Positions 54,436 to 63,072 of a stretch of 64,000 nt of DNA are shown here, piece after piece. A program made the position numbers and the translations under genes. Each line of letters begins with the position of its first letter. Within the stretch, counting starts at the first letter, position 1. Source of the DNA: Arthrobacter sp. M4 (lineage in GTDB: Bacteria; Actinomycetota; Actinomycetes; Actinomycetales; Micrococcaceae). The notes beneath the pieces are model-generated. The model did no database searches and was not told the origin of the DNA. It saw only the letters and a list, made by a program, of their open reading frames with translations. Location: positions 1-64,000 of the forward strand of contig NZ_JAIWYX010000006.1 in assembly GCF_020251205.1 (NCBI RefSeq), written 5' to 3'.

Positions 54436-55400
54436 GCCGCGTAGCTGCCATCGACTGCGGAACCAATTCCATCCGCCTCCTGATTGCGGACGCCAACGGC
54501 GCCGCCGAACAAGGCGTAAACGCCCCGAAAGGTGGCCCGCTGGCCGACGTCGTCCGGGAGATGCGTGTGGTGCGCCTTGGCCAAGGCGTTGACGCCACTG
54601 GAGAGCTTGCAGCAGAAGCCCTGCAGAGGACCTTCGACGCCACTCGGGACTACGCGGACCTCATCCGTGAGCACGGCGCCGAGCGGGTCCGCTTCGCGGC
54701 CACCTCAGCAACGCGTGACGCGCGTAACCGGCAGGTCTTTGTAGATGGCATCCGCGAGCTCCTCGGCGTCGAACCAGAGGTGATCACGGGCGACGAGGAA
54801 GCGGCCCTATCCTTTGCCGGCGCCAGCAGCGTCCTTCCCTCGCCGGGCAAAAACCCGGTTTTGGTGGTTGACCTGGGCGGCGGCAGCACGGAATTCGTGT
54901 TGGGAGATGCCGACGGCGTCATTGCCGCCAGGTCTGTCGACATTGGCTGCGTGCGCCTTACTGAACGCCATTTGGCAGCTGACCCGCCCACTGCGGAACA
55001 GATCGCGGCCGCTGAGGCCGACGTCGACGCCGCCATCGACCTTGCAGCGGAGACGGTGCCGCTCAACCGCACCACCGCCGTCGTTGGCGTTGCCGGGTCC
55101 ATCACAACCATCACCGCGCACGCCCTCGGTCTAACCGAGTACCAGCCCTCAGCCATCCACGGCGCAAAGCTGGACCTTGGCACTATCCGCGACGCGTGCA
55201 CCAGCCTGTTGGAAATGACCCGCGAAGAACGGGCCAGGCTGCCCTACATGCACCCCGGCCGGGTGGACGTGATCGGCGCAGGAGCACTGGTGTGGCGGCG
55301 AATCCTGGAACGCCTTCACGAGGTCACCGGCGGGGGCATTGCAGCTGCCACGGCCAGTGAGCACGACATCCTTGACGGCATAGCACTGAGTATCCGCTGA
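54432..55400 (+). CDS. ppx: Ppx/GppA family exopolyphosphatase
   Basis: 322 residues of the actin/hsp70-like phosphatase fold. Motifs: AAIDCGTNSIRLLIAD at the start, and VVDLGGGSTEFVLG for phosphate binding. It degrades polyphosphate and/or pppGpp; this short form lacks the C-terminal HD-like domain of E. coli Ppx. ATGA overlap with the DUF501 gene. Confidence 0.9.
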   Translation: MSRVAAIDCGTNSIRLLIADANGAAEQGVNAPKGGPLADVVREMRVVRLGQGVDATGELAAEALQRTFDATRDYADLIREHGAERVRFAATSATRDARNRQVFVDGIRELLGVEPEVITGDEEAALSFAGASSVLPSPGKNPVLVVDLGGGSTEFVLGDADGVIAARSVDIGCVRLTERHLAADPPTAEQIAAAEADVDAAIDLAAETVPLNRTTAVVGVAGSITTITAHALGLTEYQPSAIHGAKLDLGTIRDACTSLLEMTREERARLPYMHPGRVDVIGAGALVWRRILERLHEVTGGGIAAATASEHDILDGIALSIR

Positions 55401-55502
55401 CCATCAGATCCGCCAACCACCGCATCCAGGGTGGCTGCACGCCTGAGGCGCTGCCGCACGCCCGCTGGCGGGTCGCCTGACGTAGAGCTGATTGGGGCAC
55501 GA

Positions 55503-56963
55503 ATGAGCATCCGACTTTCCCGACGCCGACGCGATGGACGCCGTCGCGCCGCCTCCCGTCAACTGGCAGGTCTGCGCGCACTGGCAGGGCTGCGCGCAGC
55601 TTCGCTGTGCCTGGCTGCGGCTCTGGCTTTGGCGGCAGCGGTTGGCGGACTGGCAACGGCCCCGGAAGCGCGCGCGGATTCGTGGCGTGACAAGCAATAT
55701 TGGCTGAAGGAGTCAGGCATCAACGCGGCGTGGTCCGTCTCGAAAGGCGCCGGCGTCAAGGTGGCCATCATCGATAGCGGCGTGGACGGCAAGCACCCGG
55801 ACCTCAAGGGAGCGATCGTCGGCGGAACGGACTCCTCCGGCGCTGGCGAGCCGGACGGCCAGAAGTCAATAGGCGCCAAACCTGAGCACGGAACATTGGT
55901 GGCGACCATGTTGGCCGGAAGGGGGCACCAGCCCGCCAGCCCATCGCCGTCGCCCGGAGCCACGCCCGCTCCCAACACGGTGGGTCCCGACGGCATCGTC
56001 GGCGTCGCCCCGGAAGCGCAGTTGCTGACCGTCTCCACATGGCTCGGCTCCAACAATCCTGCGGGCAGGAGCGACCAGGACCAGATCCCGGCCGCTGTCC
56101 GCTGGGCCGTGGACAACGGTGCCAAGGTCATCAACATCTCCCTTGGCAGCACTTCGCCCACATGGCCGCAAAGCTGGGATGCCGCGTTCCTCTACGCGGA
56201 GCAAAAGGACGTGGTCATCGTTGCTGCGGCAGGAAACCGCCTGGCCGGAAACGTGCAGGTGGGGGCTCCCGCCACGATTCCGGGCGTGCTGACTGTGGCA
56301 GGGCTGGACCGGGACGGCAAGGCAAGCATCGATGCCTCGTCCCAGGGAATCACCATCGGTGTGGCAGCGCCCGCGGAAAACCTGGCCGGTGGCCTCCCCG
56401 GAGGTGGTTATGCCGACTGGGCCGGTACCTCAGGGTCCGCGCCCATTGTTTCCGGAGTCGCAGCCCTCATCCGGTCCAAATGGCCGACGATGAGCGCCAA
56501 GCAGGTCATCAACCGGATTGTGAGCACTGCCAAGGATGCAGGCGCTCCCGGGAAGGACCCGATCTACGGCTTTGGTGTGCTCAACGCCGAGGCCGCGCTC
56601 AAGGCCGACGTGGCAGAGGCGGCAGCCAATCCGCTGGGATCCATTTCGGATTGGATCCGTGTGCACCGCAGGGGAGGGGAACTGAAACCGCCGGCTGCCG
56701 AGCAGGAACAGATTCCCACGAGCGCACCGCCCACGCTGCCCGAGCCGACAGTGCCAGTGGCCAAGGCCCCAACACAGCTGGACAGTGCCGTGCCTGCCTT
56801 TGTTGTGCTGGGCTTCGGTGCCCTCTTTGCGGCGATTATTGCTGGAGCCGCCATCCAGCTGAGAAAGGCCTACAAGAGCCCGGCGCTGCCAAAGGATGAC
56901 GCCGAAACCGATGCGGTGGAGGTGGTGGGGGACAAGCCCGGCAAAGCCCCCGAACACCGCTAG
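55503..56963 (+). CDS. Subtilase-family serine protease, mycosin-like, membrane-anchored
   Basis: 486 residues from the ATG at 55503 (GGGG five bases upstream). Signal peptide at about residues 20-58. Catalytic triad: Asp91 (IIDSGVDGKHPDL), His129 (EHGTLVATMLAG) and Ser310 (GTSGSAPIVSGVAA), with oxyanion Asn245 (AAAGN). A Pro-rich insert (SPSPSPGATPAP) follows the His motif. One C-terminal membrane helix (AFVVLGFGALFAAIIAGAAI, about residues 435-455) and a short acidic tail end it. This is mycosin layout, but no type VII secretion genes are nearby. Its stop codon lies in the Rex box of ndh. Confidence 0.88.
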   Translation: MSIRLSRRRRDGRRRAASRQLAGLRALAGLRAASLCLAAALALAAAVGGLATAPEARADSWRDKQYWLKESGINAAWSVSKGAGVKVAIIDSGVDGKHPDLKGAIVGGTDSSGAGEPDGQKSIGAKPEHGTLVATMLAGRGHQPASPSPSPGATPAPNTVGPDGIVGVAPEAQLLTVSTWLGSNNPAGRSDQDQIPAAVRWAVDNGAKVINISLGSTSPTWPQSWDAAFLYAEQKDVVIVAAAGNRLAGNVQVGAPATIPGVLTVAGLDRDGKASIDASSQGITIGVAAPAENLAGGLPGGGYADWAGTSGSAPIVSGVAALIRSKWPTMSAKQVINRIVSTAKDAGAPGKDPIYGFGVLNAEAALKADVAEAAANPLGSISDWIRVHRRGGELKPPAAEQEQIPTSAPPTLPEPTVPVAKAPTQLDSAVPAFVVLGFGALFAAIIAGAAIQLRKAYKSPALPKDDAETDAVEVVGDKPGKAPEHR

Positions 56964-56978
56964 TGAAGATTTTCACAA
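56961..56978. promoter_or_regulatory. Rex (redox repressor) operator candidate before ndh
   Basis: TAGTGAAGATTTTCACAA matches the Rex consensus TTGTGAA-N4-TTCACAA at all 14 defined positions except the second. It overlaps the stop of the protease gene and lies just upstream of the -10 element for ndh, where a bound repressor would block transcription. In Streptomyces, Rex controls respiratory genes including ndh. Confidence 0.72.
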
Positions 56979-56985
56979 AGTGCTG

Positions 56986-56991
56986 TATCCT
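56986..56991 (+). promoter_or_regulatory. -10 element of ndh
   Basis: TATCCT, six bases before the ATG at 56998; no Shine-Dalgarno. The -35 region falls inside the Rex-like box. Confidence 0.45.
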
Positions 56992-56997
56992 GATTTC

Positions 56998-58455
56998 ATG
57001 GCAACCACCCCTCAGCTTATTGACCGTCCACGCGTGCTGGTCGTCGGCGGCGGCTACGTCGGCCTTTACGTGGCACTCAAACTGCAGAAGAAGATCGCGA
57101 ACGCTGGTGGCGTCGTCACAGTCGTAGATCCGCTGCCGTACATGACTTACCAGCCCTTCCTCCCCGAAGTGGCCGGCGGCAACATCGAAGCCCGCCACGC
57201 TGTGGTGAGCCACCGCCAGCACCTGAAGCAGACCGAGCTCATTCAGGGTCGCGTGACCAGCATCGACCACGCCAACCGCAAAGCGGTTGTTGCACCGGCC
57301 GACGGCTCCGCCCCCTTCGAGGTGCCCTATTTCGACGTCGTCCTCGCCGCAGGTGCCATTACCCGCACCTTCCCGATCAAGGGCCTGGCGGACAACGGCA
57401 TTGGCCTGAAGACCATCGAGGAAGCAGTTGCGCTTCGCAACAAGGTCCTCGACCGCATCGAGGTTGCCTCCACCATGACGGACCCGGCAGCGCGCGCCCG
57501 CGCCCTGACCTTTGTGGTCGTCGGGGGTGGCTTCGCCGGTATCGAGTGCATCACCGAGATGGAAGACCTTGCCCGCGCCGCGGTCAAGAACAACCCGCGC
57601 GTCCGCCAGGAGGAAGTCCGCTTCGTCCTGGTCGAGGCCATGGGCCGGATCATGCCCGAGGTCACCGCTGAGCAGGCTGAGTGGGTTGTCGAGCACCTGC
57701 GCGGCCGCGGCATCGAGGTCCTCCTCAACACTTCGCTGGACAACGCCGAGGGTGCGCTCAAGCTCATCAACCTGCCGGACAAGTCCCCGGCCCAGGAATT
57801 CGAAGCGGACACCCTGGTGTGGACCGCAGGTGTGCAGGCCAACCCGATGGTCCGTTCCACTGACTTCCCGCTGGAACCCCGCGGCCGCGTGCGCGTCCTG
57901 CCGGACCTTCGCATCGCCGGCGACGAGGGCATCATCGACAACGCCTGGGCAGCCGGCGACATCGCCGCTGTTCCGGACCTCACGGGCAAGGGCCTGCCTG
58001 ATGGAACCTGTGTTCCGAACGCACAGCACGCGCTCCGCCAGGCGAAGAAGCTCGCCAAGAACCTGTGGGCTTCCCGCTGGGACAAGCCGCTGAGCGACTA
58101 CAAGCACAAGAACCTTGGTGCTGTTGCCGGCTTCGGCGAGTGGAAGGGTGTTGCGAACATCAACCTCCTGGGCCGCATCGGCCTCAAGGGCGGTCTCGCT
58201 TGGCTGGCCCACCGTGGCTACCACGGCCTGGCCATGCCCACGGTTGAGCGCAAGATCCGCGTGATCTTCAACTGGCTGCTCGGCATGATCATGGGCCGCG
58301 ACACCACCCAGTTGCTGGACCTCGACAACCCGCGCGGGGCCTTTGTTTCCGCGGCCACCCCTGCACCCAAGCCGGCAGCCGCATCGGCTCCGGCAGATAA
58401 GTCCGCGGAGAAGCCTGCCGACGCTAAAACGCCCGTAACGGCTGACGCTAAATAA
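56998..58455 (+). CDS. ndh: Type II NADH dehydrogenase (NAD(P)/FAD-dependent oxidoreductase)
   Basis: 485 residues from the ATG at 56998. Two Rossmann motifs: RVLVVGGGYVGLYVAL for FAD and FVVVGGGFAGIECITEMEDL for NADH; the C-terminal FAD contact AWAAGDIAAVPD is followed by a C-terminal amphipathic membrane-binding region (VIFNWLLGMIMGRD). It passes electrons from NADH to menaquinone without pumping protons. An Ala/Pro/Lys-rich tail of about 40 residues ends the protein. Promoter with a Rex-like site immediately upstream, which would tie expression to the NADH/NAD ratio. Confidence 0.93.
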   Translation: MATTPQLIDRPRVLVVGGGYVGLYVALKLQKKIANAGGVVTVVDPLPYMTYQPFLPEVAGGNIEARHAVVSHRQHLKQTELIQGRVTSIDHANRKAVVAPADGSAPFEVPYFDVVLAAGAITRTFPIKGLADNGIGLKTIEEAVALRNKVLDRIEVASTMTDPAARARALTFVVVGGGFAGIECITEMEDLARAAVKNNPRVRQEEVRFVLVEAMGRIMPEVTAEQAEWVVEHLRGRGIEVLLNTSLDNAEGALKLINLPDKSPAQEFEADTLVWTAGVQANPMVRSTDFPLEPRGRVRVLPDLRIAGDEGIIDNAWAAGDIAAVPDLTGKGLPDGTCVPNAQHALRQAKKLAKNLWASRWDKPLSDYKHKNLGAVAGFGEWKGVANINLLGRIGLKGGLAWLAHRGYHGLAMPTVERKIRVIFNWLLGMIMGRDTTQLLDLDNPRGAFVSAATPAPKPAAASAPADKSAEKPADAKTPVTADAK

Positions 58456-58483
58456 GACCCCAATAATCCAAATCTGGTTGTCA

Positions 58484-58543
58484 AACAACGGCGGCCGTCC
58501 CCAAACTGCTGGTTTCAGCAAATAGGGGGCGGCCGCCGTCGTT
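58484..58543 (+). terminator. Terminator after ndh
   Basis: A GC-rich stem of about 18 bp with two mismatches (58484-58502 with about 58525-58543) encloses a small inner hairpin TGCTG/CAGCA, then TATTT. It lies 28 bases after the stop. Confidence 0.75.
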
Positions 58544-58559
58544 ATTTCCGGAGAGTACC

Positions 58560-58565
58560 TAGACT
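58560..58565 (+). promoter_or_regulatory. -10 element before the ACT-GNAT gene
   Basis: TAGACT, seven bases before the ATG at 58573. Confidence 0.4.
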
Positions 58566-58572
58566 GATCCTC

Positions 58573-59493
58573 ATGGCCGCCGTTACGGATCTTAAAACCC
58601 TCCTGACCTCCATGCGTCCGGTGCTCCGGGACGGAGACTTCGTCTACGCCTTGTGGCCCCATGGCCGAGCCCTCGAAGGGGACATTGAGGCGGCTGTCCG
58701 CGAGGCAGAGGGCCTCACCGTGGTGGTCACGCGTTCCGAGGCGGAACGGCTGGGCCTCTCATATGACTTTGTGGCCGCGTGGATCACTCTGCAGGTGCAC
58801 TCGGCGCTTGAGGCTGTGGGCCTCACCGCCGCCGTGAGCAGCGCCCTGACGCACGCCGGCATCAGCTGCAACGTGTTGGCGGGATTCCACCATGACCACT
58901 TGCTGGTTCCCGCGTCCGACGCCGACCGGGCCCTTGAGGTCTTGGCGCTCCTTGGGCGGGGCCTGGTCCTGCGGACGGAGGGTCCCGCGGACCGCTCCGA
59001 GATCCTTTCCCTCACCTCGGAGGCCTTCGCGGTGTCGCCTGTTACCGGCCTGCCGGTTGACGGTACGCCGGAAGAAGTTCACTTGCTGCGCCAGCTCTTC
59101 GACTCCGATGACTACCTGCCGGTGTTCAGCATCGTGGCCGAAATGGGCGGAGAAATCGTGGGGCATGTTATTGCCACAAGGGGATGGTCCGATGAGCTGC
59201 CGATGCTGGGCCTTGGCCCCATCAGCGTCCAGCCCCATCTCCAGCGGCAAGGCATTGGCACTGCCCTCATGAACGAGGTCACGCGTCGTGCAGAGGCGGC
59301 TGGGGAGTCCGGCATCGCCCTGCTTGGCAGCCCGGTTTACTATTCACGCTTCGGTTACCGCCCGGCGTCGAGCCTTGGGGTCAAGGCCCCTGAGTCCGCA
59401 TGGGGTGACCACTTCCAGGTGCTGCCGCTGAGCGGCTGGCCCGCAGATCATCGCGGCACCTTCCGCTACGCGGCCCCGTTCGCGGCGATCTAA
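58573..59493 (+). CDS. ACT-domain/GNAT acetyltransferase fusion
   Basis: 306 residues in two parts. Residues about 1-135 look like an ACT_7/DUF2241-type domain (DFVYALWPHGRALEG, AVSSALTHAGISCNVLAGFHHDHLLVP), found in small amino acid-binding proteins. Residues about 140-306 are a GNAT acetyltransferase with the acetyl-CoA motif VQPHLQRQGIGTALMNEV and a YYSRFGYRPAS end. The two parts are in frame with no stop. Possible role: acetylation governed by an amino acid; substrate unknown. Confidence 0.8.
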   Translation: MAAVTDLKTLLTSMRPVLRDGDFVYALWPHGRALEGDIEAAVREAEGLTVVVTRSEAERLGLSYDFVAAWITLQVHSALEAVGLTAAVSSALTHAGISCNVLAGFHHDHLLVPASDADRALEVLALLGRGLVLRTEGPADRSEILSLTSEAFAVSPVTGLPVDGTPEEVHLLRQLFDSDDYLPVFSIVAEMGGEIVGHVIATRGWSDELPMLGLGPISVQPHLQRQGIGTALMNEVTRRAEAAGESGIALLGSPVYYSRFGYRPASSLGVKAPESAWGDHFQVLPLSGWPADHRGTFRYAAPFAAI

Positions 59494-59546
59494 CGACGGC
59501 GGCAACGGACACCCACGACGGCGGCGTGGGTTACCATGGTCCGGGC

Positions 59547-59620
59547 GCCCCAGTAGCCCAATTGGCAGAGGCAGCGGACTTAAAATCCGCGTGTTGTGGG
59601 TTCGAGTCCCACCTGGGGCA
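59547..59620 (+). tRNA. tRNA with UAA anticodon (decodes UUA, Leu by codon), short variable loop
   Basis: A complete cloverleaf: acceptor GCCCCAG/CTGGGGC, D-arm GCC/GGC, anticodon stem GCGGA/TCCGC (59574-59578, 59586-59590) with loop CTTAAAA and anticodon TAA at 59581-59583, five-base variable loop, T-arm GTGGG/CCCAC with TTCGAGT. Discriminator A; the CCA is not encoded. By codon this is tRNA-Leu(UAA), but ordinary tRNA-Leu has a long variable arm, so the identity deserves care. The surrounding gap (59494-59841) holds this tRNA and the upstream region of the binding-protein gene, with no other gene seen. Confidence 0.88.
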
Positions 59621-59841
59621 CAAAATGAAGCTACGGCTTTCGTTGCGTGTGCGAGGGAACCCTACCGGAGCATCGCGGACGACGCAGCAGGGGAAACCCT
59701 TGACGTAACGAGAGTTACAAGGCTGTGACCTGATTCACTCCGCTATCCCGTCGAAAGTGGACTAGCTTGATTCTTATTCAGGGAAAACCTGATCTATCGC
59801 ATCAAAGGCAGTTCGCACCTTTCGATCGAGGAGATTAATCA

Positions 59842-61191
59842 ATGTTTGATCTTTCCCAAGCGGCACCCCGGGCTGCCAAGCTGACCGTGCTTAGCCTCGG
59901 CGTCGCTCTTCTAGCCACAGCCTGTGGTGGCCCGTCCGCCCCAAGCTCGACTGGAACCACTTCTGCTGCAGCCGGCATCAACTGCCCCGCAGCGGGCGCA
60001 GGTGGCGGTAAGACAAGCCAGGCACCTGCACCCACGGGACAAATTCCTGCCTCGACCACCACAACGCCGACGCCCCTCAAACTCGGCTCGCTCCTGCCGA
60101 CTACCGGTAGCCTCGCCTTCCTTGGTCCACCTGAAATCGCGGGTGTGAACCTTGGTGTCAAGGAAGTCAACGCCGCTGGCGGCGTCCTTGGCAAGCCGAT
60201 TGAGATCACCCACCGCGACTCGGGCGACACCAAGACGGACACGGCTACACAGTCTGTCACGGCTCTCCTCGGTGGAGGCGCCCAGGCGATCATCGGTGCG
60301 GCGTCGTCCGCGGTCTCGAAGACCGTTATCAACCAGATCACTGGTTCCGGCGTCATCCAGTTCTCTCCCGCCAACACCTCCCCGGACTTCACCACGTGGG
60401 ATGACAAGGGACTCTACTGGCGCACCGCTCCGTCCGACGTCCTGCAGGGTAAGGTCCTTGGCAACTACATGGCCACATGTGGCGCCCAGACCGTCGGCAT
60501 GATCGTTTTGAACGATGCTTACGGAACCGGTCTGCAGAAGAACGTCAAGGCCGCTTTTGAGTCGGCCGGCGGCAAGGTTGTTGCCGAAGAGCTCTTCAAC
60601 ACCGGCGACACCCAGTTCCAGGCACAGGTGGACAAGATCGTGGCGGCCAAGCCCGACGCGGTCGCGCTGATCACCTTCGATGAGGCAAAGTCCATCATCC
60701 CGCTGCTGGCGGCTAAGGGCATCAAGGGCAGCCAGATGTTCCTGGTTGACGGCAACACGTCCGACTACAGCAAGAACTTCCAGCCGGGCACGTTGAAGGG
60801 CGCACAGGGCACCATCCCCGGAACGTTCGCCAACGAGGACTTCAAGAAGGCATTGCTCGGAATCGACCCGGCGCTGAAGGACTTCAGCTACGCGGGCGAA
60901 TCCTACGACGCCGTGAACCTCATCGCGCTGGCGGCCGAAGCAGCCAAGAGCACCAAGGGCACGGACATTGCCGCGAAGCTCAAGGACGTCTCCCAGGGTG
61001 GCGAGAAATGCAACACCTTCGCTGCTTGTGTGACCCTGCTGCGGAACGGTAAGGACATCGACTACGACGGCCAATCCGGTCCGGTAACGTTCTCCGATGC
61101 AGGCGACCCCACGGAAGCGTACATCGGTATCTACCAGTACCAGGACGACAACTCGTACAAGCCGATCAAGGAAGAGTTCGGCAAGCTCTAA
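59842..61191 (+). CDS. Branched-chain amino acid ABC transporter substrate-binding lipoprotein
   Basis: 449 residues. GAGGAG precedes the ATG by about ten bases. Lipobox LATAC (Cys near residue 28), a Ser/Thr/Pro-rich linker of about 50 residues, then a Peripla_BP_6 (LivJ/LivK-like) domain beginning LKLGSLLPTTGSLAFLGPPEIAGV. It captures amino acids or related amides outside the cell. It is convergent with livF-livG-livM and separated from them by a terminator, though it almost certainly serves that transporter. Which amino acid is not decidable here. Confidence 0.88.
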   Translation: MFDLSQAAPRAAKLTVLSLGVALLATACGGPSAPSSTGTTSAAAGINCPAAGAGGGKTSQAPAPTGQIPASTTTTPTPLKLGSLLPTTGSLAFLGPPEIAGVNLGVKEVNAAGGVLGKPIEITHRDSGDTKTDTATQSVTALLGGGAQAIIGAASSAVSKTVINQITGSGVIQFSPANTSPDFTTWDDKGLYWRTAPSDVLQGKVLGNYMATCGAQTVGMIVLNDAYGTGLQKNVKAAFESAGGKVVAEELFNTGDTQFQAQVDKIVAAKPDAVALITFDEAKSIIPLLAAKGIKGSQMFLVDGNTSDYSKNFQPGTLKGAQGTIPGTFANEDFKKALLGIDPALKDFSYAGESYDAVNLIALAAEAAKSTKGTDIAAKLKDVSQGGEKCNTFAACVTLLRNGKDIDYDGQSGPVTFSDAGDPTEAYIGIYQYQDDNSYKPIKEEFGKL

Positions 61192-61221
61192 ACCGCTTGA
61201 CTGAATACCACTGAACAAAGA

Positions 61222-61261
61222 CAGAACGCCCCGTCCGTAGCGAAACGGACGGGGCGTTCTG
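61222..61261. terminator. Bidirectional terminator between convergent liv genes
   Basis: A perfect 16-bp stem (61222-61237 with 61246-61261) with an eight-base loop, 31 bases past the binding-protein stop and 34 past the livF stop. Confidence 0.85.
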
Positions 61262-61294
61262 CGTCTGGCCCTCGATGGGGAACGCCAGCCGGCG

Positions 61295-62065
61295 CTAGTC
61301 TGCGTCGGCGAGGGTGCCGAGGTACAGCTGGATGACCTTAGGGTCCTTCATGAGCTCGCGCCCGGTGCCCGTGTAGGCGTCCTTCCCCTGGTCCAGGACG
61401 TAGCCTCGGTCGCAGATCTGCAGGCAGCGGCGGGCGTTTTGCTCCACCATGATCACGGACACGCCGGCGCGGTTGATCTCGTGCACCCTGAGGAAGGTTT
61501 CATCCTGCTTCACGGGCGAGAGCCCAGCGGAGGGCTCGTCCAGGAGGAGCACCGCGGGATCCATCATGAGGGCCCGTCCCATTGCTACCATTTGGCGTTC
61601 GCCACCTGATAGTGATCCCGCCCGTTGCAGCCTGCGCCTGCCGAGCTCGGGGAAGAGGCTGGTCACGAAATCAAACCGTTCGGTGTATGCCTTGGGACGC
61701 TGGTACATGCCCATCTGCAGGTTTTCCTCGATGGTCAGGGCCGCAAACACGTTGTTTGTCTGCGGCACGAAGCCTACACCCTGGGACACCAGTTTGTTCG
61801 CCTTGAGACCCGTCAGGTCCTTCCCGCGGATCACAACAGATCCGGAATGGACCTTCACCAGGCCGAACATGGCCTTCAGGAGCGTCGATTTACCTGCACC
61901 GTTGGGACCGATGATGCCGATCAGCTCACCCGGCCGCGCCTCGATGCTGCACCCGTTGAGGATGTTGACACCGGGGAGGTACCCCGCCACGAGGTCGGTC
62001 ACCGTGACCACGGCGCCGTCAGACTCCGCTGTGGCTGCGTCAGCTGCCGCGCTTGTGGCGCTCAT
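61295..62065 (-). CDS. livF: Branched-chain amino acid ABC transporter ATP-binding protein LivF
   Basis: A 256-residue ATPase. Walker A GPNGAGKST, signature LSGGERQMVAMGRALM, Walker B VLLLDEPSAGLSP. ATG overlapping the livG stop as ATGA. It powers import with LivG through the LivH/LivM channel. Confidence 0.92.
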   Translation of the reverse strand: MSATSAAADAATAESDGAVVTVTDLVAGYLPGVNILNGCSIEARPGELIGIIGPNGAGKSTLLKAMFGLVKVHSGSVVIRGKDLTGLKANKLVSQGVGFVPQTNNVFAALTIEENLQMGMYQRPKAYTERFDFVTSLFPELGRRRLQRAGSLSGGERQMVAMGRALMMDPAVLLLDEPSAGLSPVKQDETFLRVHEINRAGVSVIMVEQNARRCLQICDRGYVLDQGKDAYTGTGRELMKDPKVIQLYLGTLADAD

Positions 62066-63072
62066 TTGCGATCCTCCTCTTCAAGACCGGACACAACGAC
62101 TTCCGGGGCGATAATGCCCGCATCCTCAGTTCCGACAATCGATTCCTCGTCCGCCTCCAGGACAGCCTCGAGTTCCCGGATGCCTTCCGCAGCGCCGAGG
62201 TCGACGTCATGGTGTGCGCCGAGGTAGGCGTCGATGACAGCCGGATCCTTCATCACAACACCGGGAGGGCCTTCGGAGACGATCTTGCCTTCAGCCATGA
62301 CCACTACCCAGTCGGCAATGTGCCTGACCACGTGCATGTCGTGCTCAACGAACAACACGGTCATGCCTTCGGCCTTGAGGTTCTTGATGTGGTCCAACAA
62401 TGACTGGGTCAGGGCCGGGTTGACGCCTGCCATCGGCTCGTCCAGCATCACGAGCTTGGGCTGAACCATCAAGGCGCGGGCCATTTCCAGCAGCTTGCGT
62501 TGGCCGCCGGACAGCGAAGCAGCGTAATCGTCCTTTTTGGCGTCGAGCTTGAACTTTACTAGCAGGGCGTCCGCCTGCTCGGTGATTTCCTTTTCCCTGC
62601 CTCCCCAGATTGCCTTGAACAACGCGTTCCGGAGGAGCTCGCCTTGTTGGCGCGAAGCTCCCAGCCGCATGTTTTCCATTACGGTCAGCTTGCCCATGAC
62701 TTTGGTCAGCTGGAATGTGCGCACCATGCCCATCCGTGCGACTTTGTACGAGGAAACGCCGGCCAGGTTCCGGCCGTCGAACTCCCAGGTTCCCGACTGG
62801 GGGATATCAAAGCCCGTCAGGAGATTGAAGAGGGTTGTCTTGCCTGCTCCGTTGGGGCCGATGAGGGCTGTGATCTTGTGCCGTGGGATCTCCAGGTACT
62901 CGACGTCGACGGCGTTGATGCCGCCGAAGCTCCTCGTGACGTCCCGGGCAATAACGATGGGATCGCGCTTCTTGCACCCCGGGCCAATCTCGCCTTCGGC
63001 GATAGGCCGCTCATCCGTCATGTAGTTGACGCCCTCTTCGGGCGCGACTTCCGTGTGGCTGACGTGGCTCAT
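62062..63072 (-). CDS. livG: Branched-chain amino acid ABC transporter ATP-binding protein LivG
   Basis: 336 residues, longer than the usual 255-300: both an N-terminal extension of about 35 residues and an acidic C-terminal tail (ELEAVLEADEESIVG) are extra. Walker A GPNGAGKTT, signature LSGGQRKLLEMARALM, Walker B LVMLDEPMAGVNP. The ATG overlaps the livM stop as ATGA; an ATG at residue 18 is an alternative start. Confidence 0.92.
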   Translation of the reverse strand: MSHVSHTEVAPEEGVNYMTDERPIAEGEIGPGCKKRDPIVIARDVTRSFGGINAVDVEYLEIPRHKITALIGPNGAGKTTLFNLLTGFDIPQSGTWEFDGRNLAGVSSYKVARMGMVRTFQLTKVMGKLTVMENMRLGASRQQGELLRNALFKAIWGGREKEITEQADALLVKFKLDAKKDDYAASLSGGQRKLLEMARALMVQPKLVMLDEPMAGVNPALTQSLLDHIKNLKAEGMTVLFVEHDMHVVRHIADWVVVMAEGKIVSEGPPGVVMKDPAVIDAYLGAHHDVDLGAAEGIRELEAVLEADEESIVGTEDAGIIAPEVVVSGLEEEDRK

